A DNA stretch of 64,000 bases, from assembly GCA_022614805.1 (NCBI GenBank), contig JAKEHY010000002.1, positions 1-64,000 of the forward strand. The letters are read 5' to 3'. This DNA is from Candidatus Zixiibacteriota bacterium. Its GTDB lineage: Bacteria > Zixibacteria > MSB-5A5 > DSPP01. Positions 9,015 to 18,533 of the stretch are shown here, piece after piece. Made by a program: the position numbers and the translations under genes. Position 1 is the stretch's first letter, and every line of letters starts with the position of its first letter. The notes beneath the pieces were generated by a model. The model did no database searches and was not told the origin of the DNA. It saw only the letters and a program-made list of their open reading frames with translations.

Positions 9015-11080
9015 AAAGGGTTTTAATCGTCGACGACGAGGAGCGGATTTGCCAGTCCCTTTCGGCCCTGTTGGGCCGGGAGGGATATTCCATCGAAACC
9101 GCTACCAATGGCGAAGCCGCCATCGCCAAAATCGCAGCGACTTCCTACGACCTGATTTTATCGGATATCAAAATGCCCAAGGCAGATGGAATGACCGTTT
9201 TGAAAAGGGCACGTCAAGCCGACCCGGAGGCGCTGGTGGTTTTGATGACCGGCTACGCCTCATTGGAGTCGGCCATAGCGGCCGTTTCCTCGGGGGCTTA
9301 CGAGTACATTATGAAACCGGTCGAGATTGAAGAACTGAAGCGGCTGGTCAAGCGGGCCGTCGACAAACGCGAAGTCGATTTGGCCAAACGGACGTTGATG
9401 GTCGAGTTGTCCGAAACCAATCAGCGCTTGAAGCGGGAAATTTCGCATAAGGAAGCCCTCTATCAGGCCGCCCTGTCGCTTTCGGCCAGCCAAAAGTTAG
9501 ACGGGCTATTGCAGCGAATCGTTACCCTGGCGGCCGGCGTTTTGGGCGCCCGGGTCGGCTCCATAATGCTTTTGGACCCCGAGGGAAAATTCCTTTCAAT
9601 CCGCGCCGCCCTGGGGCTCTCGTCCGAGATAATCGAAACTACCCGGCTGGAGCTCGGCGCCTCTATTGCCGGTCGTGCCGCCCAGTCCGGCCTGCCGATT
9701 TTGGTGAAGGACTTGGAAACCGACCCCCGCTTTGCCCGCGCCAGCCTGCAGAAGTACGAGACCAAATCCCTTTTGTCCGTGCCTCTAAAGCTGGGAGAAA
9801 AGGTTTTGGGGGTTTTGAACCTGGCGGACAAGCAGGATGCCAGTTCCTTTACCGAAGAGGACTTGAACCTGCTTTCCGCCTTCGCGTCTTTGGCCGCTCT
9901 GGCGCTTTCCGATGCCCAGAACTATCAGGAGAGCCGGGCCAAGGTGGCCGAGCTTTCCGCCTTATACCAGATTGCCACCCGGCTCTCCAACCTGGACCGC
10001 TACGAGGAGATGACCCGGATTGTGGTGGAAACTCTGGGGAAGTTGATGGAAATCCAGACCGGTTTGTGGTTCACCTACGACCCGGAAAAGGAAAAATTGC
10101 AGCTCGCTTCCGAGGTGGGGCAAAACCACCGCCCCCGCTCATCCCCGCTGGAGCTCCCCCTCTCCAAAGCCGAGGCCGAGGCCGAAGACCGCGCCCTCTT
10201 CCGCTCCCATCTTTCAATGAAAATTGAAAAGGCCTACGGCCAAAAGATGCACTTTCTTTTGTTGCCGCTTTTCGGGCCGAAGATGCTGGACGGCGTTTTG
10301 GTTTTGGGCCGGGCCGACCGGAAACGCTACACGGAGGAGGAGGAACGGCTCGCCTTGATTGTCACTTCCCAAGCCGCCACCGTGTTCGAGCGCCAGCGCT
10401 CGATTTTGAACGCCGCCCGGCTGGTGACGATGGGGAATATGATGACCGAAATTACCCACGATTTGAAAAAACCGCTGACCAACGTGCGGGGGGGGCTGCA
10501 GATTCTGCGGGACAAATGGGACGAGCTGGAGGAAAAGGACAAAATTCTGGCCTCGCTGGAGCAGGAGGCGATGCGTCTGTCCGATATGGTCAAGGAGTTG
10601 TTGGACTTTTCCAACCCCCGCAAATACGAGCGCCAGCCCAAAAATCTGGCCGACCTGGTGCGGCGGGCCTTGAAGCTGGTGGAGGGGGATTTGGCCAAAA
10701 AGAACGTCCGGCTGGAGCTTTCGCTGTCGGAGGATTTGCCCCGGGTTTTGGTGAACGAAAACGAAATCGTGGAGTTGATTTTGAATATGGTGCTGAACGC
10801 CCTGGAAAGCCTGCCGGAAGGAAAGCGGTTGACCCTAACGCTTTCGCCCGTCAAGCACGGCCAGGAAAAATACGTCCGCTTTACGATTTCGGACGAAGGG
10901 GCCGGCATCGAGCCGGAGCATTTGAGCCGGATTTTCGAGCGCTACTTCACCACCAAGGAGTCCGGCACCGGCTTGGGGCTGGCAATTGTCGACCGCATCG
11001 TCAAAGCCCACGGCGGGAAGATTGACGTGGATTCCACCCCCGGCATTGGCACCACCTTCAAAATCGATTTCCCGTACTAA
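9011..11080 (+). CDS. Receiver-GAF-GAF histidine kinase (response regulator fused ahead of a kinase)
   Basis: I start this 689-residue protein at ATG 9011 (after AAAGG, in a 4-base overlap with the previous stop), because the receiver begins right there with [10 protein letters not shown]. Order: receiver domain (1-120, phospho-acceptor Asp52 in LILSDIKMP), helical linker, GAF (about 155-300), second GAF-like domain (about 315-460), HisKA with [18 protein letters not shown], and HATPase with [20 protein letters not shown] and GTGLGLAIV. The receiver at the N-terminus probably takes phosphate from the upstream kinase and gates this kinase. No separate output protein is encoded next to it. Confidence 0.9.
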   Translation: MKRVLIVDDEERICQSLSALLGREGYSIETATNGEAAIAKIAATSYDLILSDIKMPKADGMTVLKRARQADPEALVVLMTGYASLESAIAAVSSGAYEYIMKPVEIEELKRLVKRAVDKREVDLAKRTLMVELSETNQRLKREISHKEALYQAALSLSASQKLDGLLQRIVTLAAGVLGARVGSIMLLDPEGKFLSIRAALGLSSEIIETTRLELGASIAGRAAQSGLPILVKDLETDPRFARASLQKYETKSLLSVPLKLGEKVLGVLNLADKQDASSFTEEDLNLLSAFASLAALALSDAQNYQESRAKVAELSALYQIATRLSNLDRYEEMTRIVVETLGKLMEIQTGLWFTYDPEKEKLQLASEVGQNHRPRSSPLELPLSKAEAEAEDRALFRSHLSMKIEKAYGQKMHFLLLPLFGPKMLDGVLVLGRADRKRYTEEEERLALIVTSQAATVFERQRSILNAARLVTMGNMMTEITHDLKKPLTNVRGGLQILRDKWDELEEKDKILASLEQEAMRLSDMVKELLDFSNPRKYERQPKNLADLVRRALKLVEGDLAKKNVRLELSLSEDLPRVLVNENEIVELILNMVLNALESLPEGKRLTLTLSPVKHGQEKYVRFTISDEGAGIEPEHLSRIFERYFTTKESGTGLGLAIVDRIVKAHGGKIDVDSTPGIGTTFKIDFPY

Positions 11081-11107
11081 AGTTTCTGGAATAAACGGTA
11101 AACGTAG

Positions 11108-11127
11108 GGGCACAATATATTGTGCCC
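11108..11127. terminator. Palindromic hairpin, likely bidirectional terminator
   Basis: GGGCACAATATATTGTGCCC is a perfect 20-bp palindrome followed by TTTT on the plus strand. It lies between the ends of two convergent genes (11080 and 11136). It is preceded by GTAG, like other CCCCTAC-type palindromes in this window. Confidence 0.65.
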
Positions 11128-11135
11128 TTTTGCCA

Positions 11136-12656
11136 TCAGCACGGCGCTGGCGCAGACGAAAACACCATTCGCAGCAAAATCACAATATCCGCCCCTGAAA
11201 GCCGTCCATCGCAATTCAAATCGCAAGCCGCAGGTGCCGCCGGTAGCGGTACACCTGAAAACGTGTAGTTGACACAGAAAATGACGTCTTCAAAACTCAA
11301 AATTCCATCCAAATTCAAATCACCTTTTAATTGGGGAAGGGGAGCATATTTGATGGTGAGAAAATCATTCTTGGTGGAGCCGGTAACAAAAACATTTCCT
11401 TTTCCATCAACGGCTATTGCATTGCCAACCGTGTTGTAATCGTATTCCTCGTCACCATATCGCTTTTCCCAAAGCAAATCTCCTTCTGGGTCATATTTAA
11501 TAGTAGCAACATACCAGGCATCATATCCGGTGATGTAGATATTTCCCGTGCTGTCCAAAGCCATAGCTTTTGGTTCCCTCGGCTGTCCAAAATTGATTCC
11601 TCTATATGCCCGATACCAAAGTTGAGTTCCTCCTGAATCGTATTTTATAGCTGTCCAAGCTATGTCATCAGGAACAGAAAAGTAATTACCCACCACGTAA
11701 GCATTGCCTTGTTTGTCAGAAGCAACAAAAGACGCTCCTTGAGACTCCTCCGCTCTACTATTAGAACGTTTAAGCCAAAGCTGATTTCCAGCGGAGTCAT
11801 ATTTGATGGTCGCATAATTACTGTCGCTGCCGCCCGTAACATAAACATTGCCATTCGACCCTACGGCTACGTCAATGGCAACGTCGTTGCCATTTGACGG
11901 CCCGTCGTAGCGTCTGACCCATAAGGTATCTCCATTGGGAGCATACTTGATGGTGGCATAATCATAGGAGGTTCCGCCCCAGCTTTTCCCGGTCACATAA
12001 ACGTTCCCTAAAGCATCTACCTCTATGGCGTATGAGTCATCGTCGGAATCTCCTGGACCATTATATCTCTTCACCCATACCTCATTACCTAAAGAATCAT
12101 ATTTTATGGTGGCATAGTCATAGGTTGAGCCAACATCGGCGCTTCGTCCGGTGATATAGACATTGCCGGAGTTATCTATGGCTAAACTCGGCTCTTCCTC
12201 ATTATCATTTCCGGGTCCATTGTATCTTCTTACCCAAGCCGTATCCCCATTCGGATAATACTTGATGGCGGCAAAATCCTGGCTTGTGCCAAAACCATTA
12301 CTTTCGCCGGCAACATAGATATTACCGAAGCTGTCAACATCTATTGCGTAGGCATAATCGCCAAAACCGCCGGGGCCATTGTATCTTCTTAACCAAGCCG
12401 TATCCCCATTCGGCAAATATTTTATGGTACAGTAATCGTAGCCGGTGGTGCTGTCGAAGCTGGAGCCGGTGACGTAAACGTTGCCGCTTGAATCGATGGC
12501 GATGGCGACGGCCCTGTCATCCCCGTTCCCCGGCCCGGTGTACCGCCGCACCCAGGCGGTGTCAACTTCCTGGGAAAAAGCAAAGCAGGGCCACAGGCAA
12601 AATAGGGTGCAAAGGGAGAGTGCGATTCTGGCTGGGATTTTTGAAAGGCGGGGCAT
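11136..12656 (-). CDS. Secreted SBBP-type beta-propeller protein with dockerin-like tail
   Basis: The 506-residue protein has a signal peptide (about 1-28). About nine repeats of some 45-50 residues follow, containing IDSSGNVYVTG and YATIKY units: the SBBP (seven-bladed beta-propeller) repeat. The C-terminus carries two dockerin-like calcium loops (GDLNLDGILSFEDVIFCVNY and CDLNCDGRLSGADIVILLRM). It is probably exported and displayed or assembled at the surface through the tail, the same tail type as on the 1259-2110 protein. No catalytic residues are apparent. It ends close to a hairpin terminator shared with the kinase gene coming from the left. Confidence 0.88.
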   Translation of the reverse strand: MPRLSKIPARIALSLCTLFCLWPCFAFSQEVDTAWVRRYTGPGNGDDRAVAIAIDSSGNVYVTGSSFDSTTGYDYCTIKYLPNGDTAWLRRYNGPGGFGDYAYAIDVDSFGNIYVAGESNGFGTSQDFAAIKYYPNGDTAWVRRYNGPGNDNEEEPSLAIDNSGNVYITGRSADVGSTYDYATIKYDSLGNEVWVKRYNGPGDSDDDSYAIEVDALGNVYVTGKSWGGTSYDYATIKYAPNGDTLWVRRYDGPSNGNDVAIDVAVGSNGNVYVTGGSDSNYATIKYDSAGNQLWLKRSNSRAEESQGASFVASDKQGNAYVVGNYFSVPDDIAWTAIKYDSGGTQLWYRAYRGINFGQPREPKAMALDSTGNIYITGYDAWYVATIKYDPEGDLLWEKRYGDEEYDYNTVGNAIAVDGKGNVFVTGSTKNDFLTIKYAPLPQLKGDLNLDGILSFEDVIFCVNYTFSGVPLPAAPAACDLNCDGRLSGADIVILLRMVFSSAPAPC

Positions 12657-12763
12657 CTTGGGTTTTCTCCCGCTGGTTGGGAATAATATAGTAGAAAAGC
12701 AACGAAGGAAAGCAAGAAAAATTACCCCCTCCGGGCTGGCGGTTGGTTTAACCTCCCCTTAAT

Positions 12764-12784
12764 CCCCTCCTTCGTAAGGAGGGG
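12764..12784. repeat. Short intergenic palindrome
   Basis: CCCCTCCTT (12764-12772) and AAGGAGGGG (12776-12784) around a 3-base centre. It lies in the 241-bp gap between 12656 and 12898, next to the CCCCTAC-type palindromes. Confidence 0.6.
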
Positions 12785-12821
12785 ACAAAGAAAGGCAGTG
12801 ATTGAAGATTAGAGGGGAAAT

Positions 12822-12885
12822 GGGCGGTTCGTGAACCGCCCCTACAAATACAAAGATGGGCAACCACTGAGAGTTGCCCCTACAA
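12822..12885. repeat. Two CCCCTAC-type palindromes in tandem
   Basis: First unit: GGGCGGTTC (12822-12830) / GAACCGCCC (12833-12841) followed by CTACAA. Second unit: GGGCAAC (12858-12864) / GTTGCCC (12873-12879) followed by CTACAA. The first unit recurs base for base (26 bases) at 14338-14363 between groES and groEL. Confidence 0.75.
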
Positions 12886-12897
12886 AAAAAGAAAGAA

Positions 12898-13830
12898 TTA
12901 AATCTTGATTCCGGCTTTTACATCTCCGGTTTTATCAGAATAGGCGAACGCCATCCTTGGCGTGTTGTGATAAAGCCCGATTTGGCCTTTGGGCGTGACT
13001 AAAATCGCTCCGCCGTAGCCATCCACCCGCCGCCGCATCTCTTCCACTGCCCTTTTGACGGCCACACGCGCAGATGCTCCGCCCTCGAGGTAGGACAAAA
13101 CCCGTCTTGCCAGCCCAATGCGAATAATCCCCTCTCCCCAACCGGTGCAGCTTACTGCACCCAACGTATTGTCCGCATAAGTTCCTGCTCCAATGACGGG
13201 CGTGTCGCCGACCCGCCCGGCCATCTTACGCGGGGTGCCGCCGGTGGAGGTAGCAGCAGCCAGATTGCCCCAAGAATCGAGGGCGACTGCCCCGACAGTC
13301 CCTTTGGGATGGCCGGAAAAAACTGTCTTGGCGTGAAATCCTTTCTTTTTCCTCAATTTTTTCCAGAGTCCCAGCTCTCGGCCCGTCAAAAGCGCCGTGG
13401 TGGGGCAAAATTTCGTCCCCATTTTCCGAGCGAATTTTTCCGCCCCGGTTCCGACCAGCAACAAATGGTCGGTCTTCTCCATTATTTTCCGGGCAAATGT
13501 GACTGGATGGAGCAGCCGGCGGACGGCGGCCACTGCCCCGGCTTTGAGCTTGGCTCCATCCATTATGGAAGCATCCAACTCCACTTCGCCATCTTCGTTC
13601 AAGAAAGAACCGCACCCGGCATCAAAGGTGGGGTCGGCTTCCAACTGCCGCACGGCGGCTTCTACTGCATCCAAGGCCGGACCGCCGGACTGCAAAACCT
13701 CCAGCCCGACCCGACACCCCATCCGGCACCCTTCGATATGTTCCGGCCAAGTTGCTTTTGGTATATCCCACGCCCCGCCGTGTACGACTATGACCGGTTG
13801 AGTTTTTTTCTTTGGCATTGGGGCGGGCAA
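12898..13830 (-). CDS. Isoaspartyl peptidase / L-asparaginase (Ntn-hydrolase, T2 family)
   Basis: The 310-residue precursor matches type III L-asparaginases / beta-aspartyl peptidases (IaaA). These cut themselves before a threonine that becomes the nucleophile and then hydrolyse isoaspartyl dipeptides or asparagine. The autoproteolysis motif GTVGAVALD places the nucleophile at Thr178. The N-terminal VVHGGAWDI, the GCGSFLNEDG loop and the downstream TGGTPRKMAGRVGDTPVIGA segment (substrate-binding loop) fit the family. There is no signal peptide. It seems to be transcribed alone, with palindromic repeats downstream. Confidence 0.92.
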   Translation of the reverse strand: MPAPMPKKKTQPVIVVHGGAWDIPKATWPEHIEGCRMGCRVGLEVLQSGGPALDAVEAAVRQLEADPTFDAGCGSFLNEDGEVELDASIMDGAKLKAGAVAAVRRLLHPVTFARKIMEKTDHLLLVGTGAEKFARKMGTKFCPTTALLTGRELGLWKKLRKKKGFHAKTVFSGHPKGTVGAVALDSWGNLAAATSTGGTPRKMAGRVGDTPVIGAGTYADNTLGAVSCTGWGEGIIRIGLARRVLSYLEGGASARVAVKRAVEEMRRRVDGYGGAILVTPKGQIGLYHNTPRMAFAYSDKTGDVKAGIKI

Positions 13831-13926
13831 GGTATTCGATTTCTCTTTTTATTGCAAGAGAGGTGACCCCACCCCTGTCCCCCTCAAGGGGAGGGAAATG
13901 ACTGCTTTAAGATTAAAAAAATCCAC

Positions 13927-13955
13927 TTGATTTTTTGACTAAAAATGTGTATATA
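13927..13955 (+). promoter_or_regulatory. Putative sigma70 promoter of groESL
   Basis: TTGATT (13927-13932) and TATATA (13950-13955) are spaced by 17 bases. The -10 box overlaps the left arm of the CIRCE operator, as expected for an HrcA-repressed promoter. Confidence 0.6.
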
Positions 13956-13992
13956 CTGTTAGCACTCATCGAAAATGAGTGCTAACAGTATA
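13952..13992. promoter_or_regulatory. CIRCE operator (HrcA binding site)
   Basis: TTAGCACTC (13959-13967), a 9-base spacer and GAGTGCTAA (13977-13985) match the CIRCE consensus exactly. The dyad is unusually long: arms of 18 bases (13952-13969 and 13975-13992) pair perfectly around a 5-base centre. It lies 48 bases upstream of groES, so the operon should be repressed by HrcA and induced by heat or unfolded protein. Confidence 0.95.
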
Positions 13993-14040
13993 AGTTAAGT
14001 TGTTGAAAAACAATAACATAAATGTAAAAGGAGGAAGTAT

Positions 14041-14331
14041 ATGCAAATAAGACCTTTAGCCGACCGGGTCGTAATCAAGCCGATTGACGAGACCGAGGTT
14101 AAAAAGGGCGGGATTATCATCCCCGACACCGCCAAGGAGAAACCGCAGGAAGGGGAAATCGTCGAAGTCGGCCCCGGCCGGATTACCGACGACGGCAAAA
14201 AAATTTCCCTCGAAGTGAAAAAAGGGGACAAAGTGCTGTACGGTAAATACTCCGGCACGGAGATCACCGTTGACAACGCCGATTATTTGATTCTGCGCGA
14301 GACGGACATTTTAGCGGTTTTTGAAAAGTAG
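14041..14331 (+). CDS. groES: Co-chaperonin GroES
   Basis: The 96-residue protein is the 10-kDa chaperonin that caps GroEL. It begins [15 protein letters not shown] and contains the mobile-loop region [20 protein letters not shown] and the typical end [15 protein letters not shown] strong ribosome site (AAAGGAGGAAGT) precedes the ATG. It is the first gene of the CIRCE-controlled operon, with groEL 60 bases downstream. Confidence 0.98.
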   Translation: MQIRPLADRVVIKPIDETEVKKGGIIIPDTAKEKPQEGEIVEVGPGRITDDGKKISLEVKKGDKVLYGKYSGTEITVDNADYLILRETDILAVFEK

Positions 14332-14337
14332 GCGTAA

Positions 14338-14363
14338 GGGCGGTTCGTGAACCGCCCCTACAA
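14338..14363. repeat. CCCCTAC-type palindrome inside the groES-groEL gap
   Basis: GGGCGGTTC (14338-14346) / GAACCGCCC (14349-14357) followed by CTACAA; 26 bases identical to the copy at 12822-12847. It lies within the groESL transcript and would form a stable hairpin between the two cistrons. Confidence 0.8.
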
Positions 14364-14385
14364 CAATCTGAAGAAAAGGAGATAA

Positions 14386-16020
<1,635 letters not shown>

Positions 16021-16040
16021 ACCGAAACAGGGAAACAAAA

Positions 16041-16072
16041 GAACCCCCCGGCTTTGGCCGGGGGGTTCTTTA
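16041..16072 (+). terminator. Intrinsic terminator of groESL
   Basis: GAACCCCCCGGC (16041-16052) pairs with GCCGGGGGGTTC (16057-16068), followed by TTTATT. Confidence 0.9.
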
Positions 16073-16082
16073 TTGTTGTGTC

Positions 16083-16135
16083 TTTCGTAGGCGGCATTTT
16101 AATGCCGCTGCCGGGTTAAAACCCGGCCTACGAAA
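16083..16135. repeat. Three-way-junction inverted repeat
   Basis: Outer arms TTTCGTAGG (16083-16091) and CCTACGAAA (16127-16135) enclose two perfect hairpins, CGGCATT/AATGCCG (16092-16107) and CCGGGTT/AACCCGG (16111-16126), each with a 2-base loop. It lies between convergent groEL and queF. The architecture resembles the element at 38522-38589. Confidence 0.8.
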
Positions 16136-16144
16136 TTTTCAGGA

Positions 16145-16498
16145 TTATTTGTTCGGATAGCTCGCCGTCACTACCGTGTGGATGTTGCCGCGGGGGTTGA
16201 AATCGCCGACAATGGTCATTTTGCGGGGGGATAAAATTTTGACCAAATCCTCCAGAATCCGGTTGACGGCGTTTTCGTGGAAAATTCCCACGTCCCGAAA
16301 ACTCTGGATGTAGAACTTCAGCGTTTTCAACTCGATGCATTTTTTATCCGGGACGTAGTCGATTTTAATCACAGCGAAATCCGGCAGGCCGGAGCGGGGG
16401 CAGACGCAGGTGAACTCCGGGCAGGAGATGGAAATGACGTAGTCCCGCCCGGGATATTGATTCTCAAACGCCTCCAGAATTTCCGGCTTGATGGGCAC
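16145..16498 (-). CDS. queF: NADPH-dependent 7-cyano-7-deazaguanine reductase QueF
   Basis: This 117-residue protein is the short, single-domain form of QueF, which reduces the nitrile of preQ0 to preQ1 for queuosine in tRNA. The nucleophile Cys33 and Asp40 lie in CVCPRSGLPDF. The family signature is ELKTLKFYIQSFRDVGIFHE, with the substrate-binding His-Glu at its end. It is a lone gene on the minus strand, about 16 kb from the queD-queE-queC-folE2 operon that would supply preQ0. The start at 16498 gives a normal N-terminus for the short form. Confidence 0.95.
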   Translation of the reverse strand: MPIKPEILEAFENQYPGRDYVISISCPEFTCVCPRSGLPDFAVIKIDYVPDKKCIELKTLKFYIQSFRDVGIFHENAVNRILEDLVKILSPRKMTIVGDFNPRGNIHTVVTASYPNK

Positions 16499-16567
16499 GT
16501 TTTCTATATAAGAAAACCGGTTTTGGATGGCAAGAGGAAGGAAAAAACGAAAATTTGAAGAAAAAAA

Positions 16568-17329
16568 CTACGCGGCCGAGCCGTCTTCGCCGTGCTGAAA
16601 ATTGGCCGGATGGACGCTCTCAATCGCGCGGTACAGCTCTTCCAGTTTGAACGGCTTTTTCAACAGCCACTCGGCTCCGGCGGAGGTGGTCTCCGTTTCC
16701 GAAAAACTCTGGCCGGTAATCAAAGCCACCGGCAGATAGGGATTTTCCCTCTTCAGCCGGTTCAAAAGCTCCACCCCGTGGAGGTCCGGCAAATTCAAAT
16801 CCAGAATGGCGAAGCGCACGGGGTACTCTTTGGCGAATTTCAAAGCCTGGGCGGCATTGCAGGCCTTCAAGGGGGCATATCCCCGGGTCTTCAAGCTGTC
16901 CCCCAAAAATTCCAAAAATATCGGGTCATCCTCCACCACCAAAACCACCACCGCGTCTGACTTTTTCCCCAAAACTTCCTCCATCGCCTGCTCGATTTGA
17001 GAAATCCGGAAGGGTTTGGTCAAAAGCGCCGCCGCCCCGGCCGAACGCGCCCCCTGCAAAAAGTCTTCGTACACGTTGCCGGTAATCATCACCACCGGCA
17101 GGCCGGCTTTCTTTTTCTGCAGCTCGGCCAGCAGCTCGATGCCGCTTATCTCCGGCATCACGATGTCGGAAATGACCAAATCGAACTTTTCGGTGTCTAT
17201 TTTTTTCAGGGCGGTCCGGGCGTTGAAAGCCCCTTCCGCCTGGTAGCCAATGGCTCCGAGCGTTTCCACCAACAGTTCGCAGATGCGGCGGTCGTCGTCC
17301 ACGACCAGAATCCGGGCCGGTTCGGGCAT
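16568..17329 (-). CDS. Tandem double receiver (CheY-like) protein
   Basis: The 253-residue product consists of two receiver domains and nothing else. The first (about 6-120) has Asp55 in LVISDIVMP and Lys105 in LLTKPF. The second (about 128-245) has Asp177 in FAILDLNLP and Lys225 in LLKKPF. Both keep all phosphorylation residues, so both could be active. The start at 17329 follows AAGGAG; longer readings upstream lack family similarity. No kinase gene is adjacent. It is divergent from the SbcD-like gene, and phosphorelay or phosphate-sink roles are guesses. Confidence 0.88.
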   Translation of the reverse strand: MPEPARILVVDDDRRICELLVETLGAIGYQAEGAFNARTALKKIDTEKFDLVISDIVMPEISGIELLAELQKKKAGLPVVMITGNVYEDFLQGARSAGAAALLTKPFRISQIEQAMEEVLGKKSDAVVVLVVEDDPIFLEFLGDSLKTRGYAPLKACNAAQALKFAKEYPVRFAILDLNLPDLHGVELLNRLKRENPYLPVALITGQSFSETETTSAGAEWLLKKPFKLEELYRAIESVHPANFQHGEDGSAA

Positions 17330-17456
17330 TTTTTCTCCTTGTAGTTTGTATCGGCTTTTCGGGCGCCCGGCTTGACCGAAACTTTGGGTCACCCCGGCGG
17401 GGGTGGCCGCGTTTGCTTTAAGATTTGACTGAACCCTACCGATAACAGAAAGGGGT

Positions 17457-18530
17457 ATGCCAAAAATTTTGCACACGGCCGACTTGCGCCTGGGAGCCAA
17501 ATATTTGGGGCTGGGAAAAGCGGGGGACAAAGTCCGCGCCCAGCTCAAGCGCGCCTGGACGGCCATCGTCGAGACGGCCTTGGCCGAAAAAGTGGACGCC
17601 GTGGTCGTGGCCGGCGGGCTTTTCGATTCTTCCGAGGTCTCACGTCCCGCCGTGGAATTCGTTTTGAAGGAAATCGCCCGACTGGGAAAAATTCCGGTGG
17701 TAGTGGTGCCGGGCCTGCGCGACCACCTGGGAAAAGGCTCCCTTTACTACCACTTCGACCTTATTGACCGCCCGGAAAACCTTTTTCCCCTGACCTCGGC
17801 GGATGAAACGCTGGAACTGAAGGAACTGGGGTTGACCATTTTGGCAGGCCCGACCACCGGACCGAAATCGAAGGAATCGCCCCTGGCCGGCGTCGAAGCC
17901 CCCGCAGGTGGACTTTCGGTCGTGGTCGCATCCGGCATCTGGGAGGGGGTCAACCATCCCGTAACCGAAACCGACATTGGCAAAACCGGCGCCACCTACG
18001 CCGCCCTGGGGGGGCTTCCCGCTTTCAAAAGCGGTTCGGCGAAAAAAACCGCCTACGCTTTCTCCGGTCCGCCGGAAGCGCAGGACTTCAACACCACCGA
18101 TTCCGCCGGCGTGGTGCTTGTCGATTTGGAGAAAAAGCCGGTGGAGCTCACCTTCCTCCCCTTGGGGGTTTTGGTCTGGAAGGAAATCACGATTGGCGAC
18201 CCGGAAAGTTTGGCGGAGCTTTTGGAAAAAGAAAAGGGGGAAAACCGGCTTTTGCGGGTCAAACTGGCCGGCGAAAGAAAACCGGCCTGGTTCGACGTGG
18301 AAGAGACACTCAATGAGTACAGGGACAAATTTCTGTTCCTCACGCTTTCGGACGAAAGAAAGTTCGCGCGGGAATTCAAGAAATACCCTCGTCAGACGGT
18401 GGCCGGGCAGTTTTTGCATCTGGCGGAGGAGCAGTTGAAAAAAGCGACGGCCGAAGAAAAAACGTTGTATCAGGAAGTTCTGGACCTGGGGCTTTCGCTG
18501 GCCGCCGGCCCGGTGGGGGAGAAAAAGTAG
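17457..18530 (+). CDS. SbcD/YhaO-like protein lacking the metal-binding residues (predicted pseudo-nuclease)
   Basis: The 357-residue protein aligns with the start of SbcD/Mre11-type calcineurin-like phosphoesterases, but the metal ligands are gone. DxH is DLR (HTADLRLG, 6-13); GDxxD is GGLFD (53-57); GNHD is GLRD (86-89); the histidine of motif IV is absent (VVASG, 157-160); GHxH is replaced by GGLP (185-188). The fold-determining segments remain. It is followed 3 bases later by an SbcC/YhaN-like ATPase, as in real SbcCD operons, so it is probably a structural partner rather than a nuclease. The frame is intact, which argues against simple decay. The family call is my reading of the motifs. 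Confidence 0.75.
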   Translation: MPKILHTADLRLGAKYLGLGKAGDKVRAQLKRAWTAIVETALAEKVDAVVVAGGLFDSSEVSRPAVEFVLKEIARLGKIPVVVVPGLRDHLGKGSLYYHFDLIDRPENLFPLTSADETLELKELGLTILAGPTTGPKSKESPLAGVEAPAGGLSVVVASGIWEGVNHPVTETDIGKTGATYAALGGLPAFKSGSAKKTAYAFSGPPEAQDFNTTDSAGVVLVDLEKKPVELTFLPLGVLVWKEITIGDPESLAELLEKEKGENRLLRVKLAGERKPAWFDVEETLNEYRDKFLFLTLSDERKFAREFKKYPRQTVAGQFLHLAEEQLKKATAEEKTLYQEVLDLGLSLAAGPVGEKK

Positions 18531-18533
18531 GCG

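Noticed and set aside
17330-17566. N-terminal extension of the double receiver
   Set aside because: It overlaps the divergent SbcD-like gene and lacks receiver similarity; ATG 17329 has a strong ribosome site.
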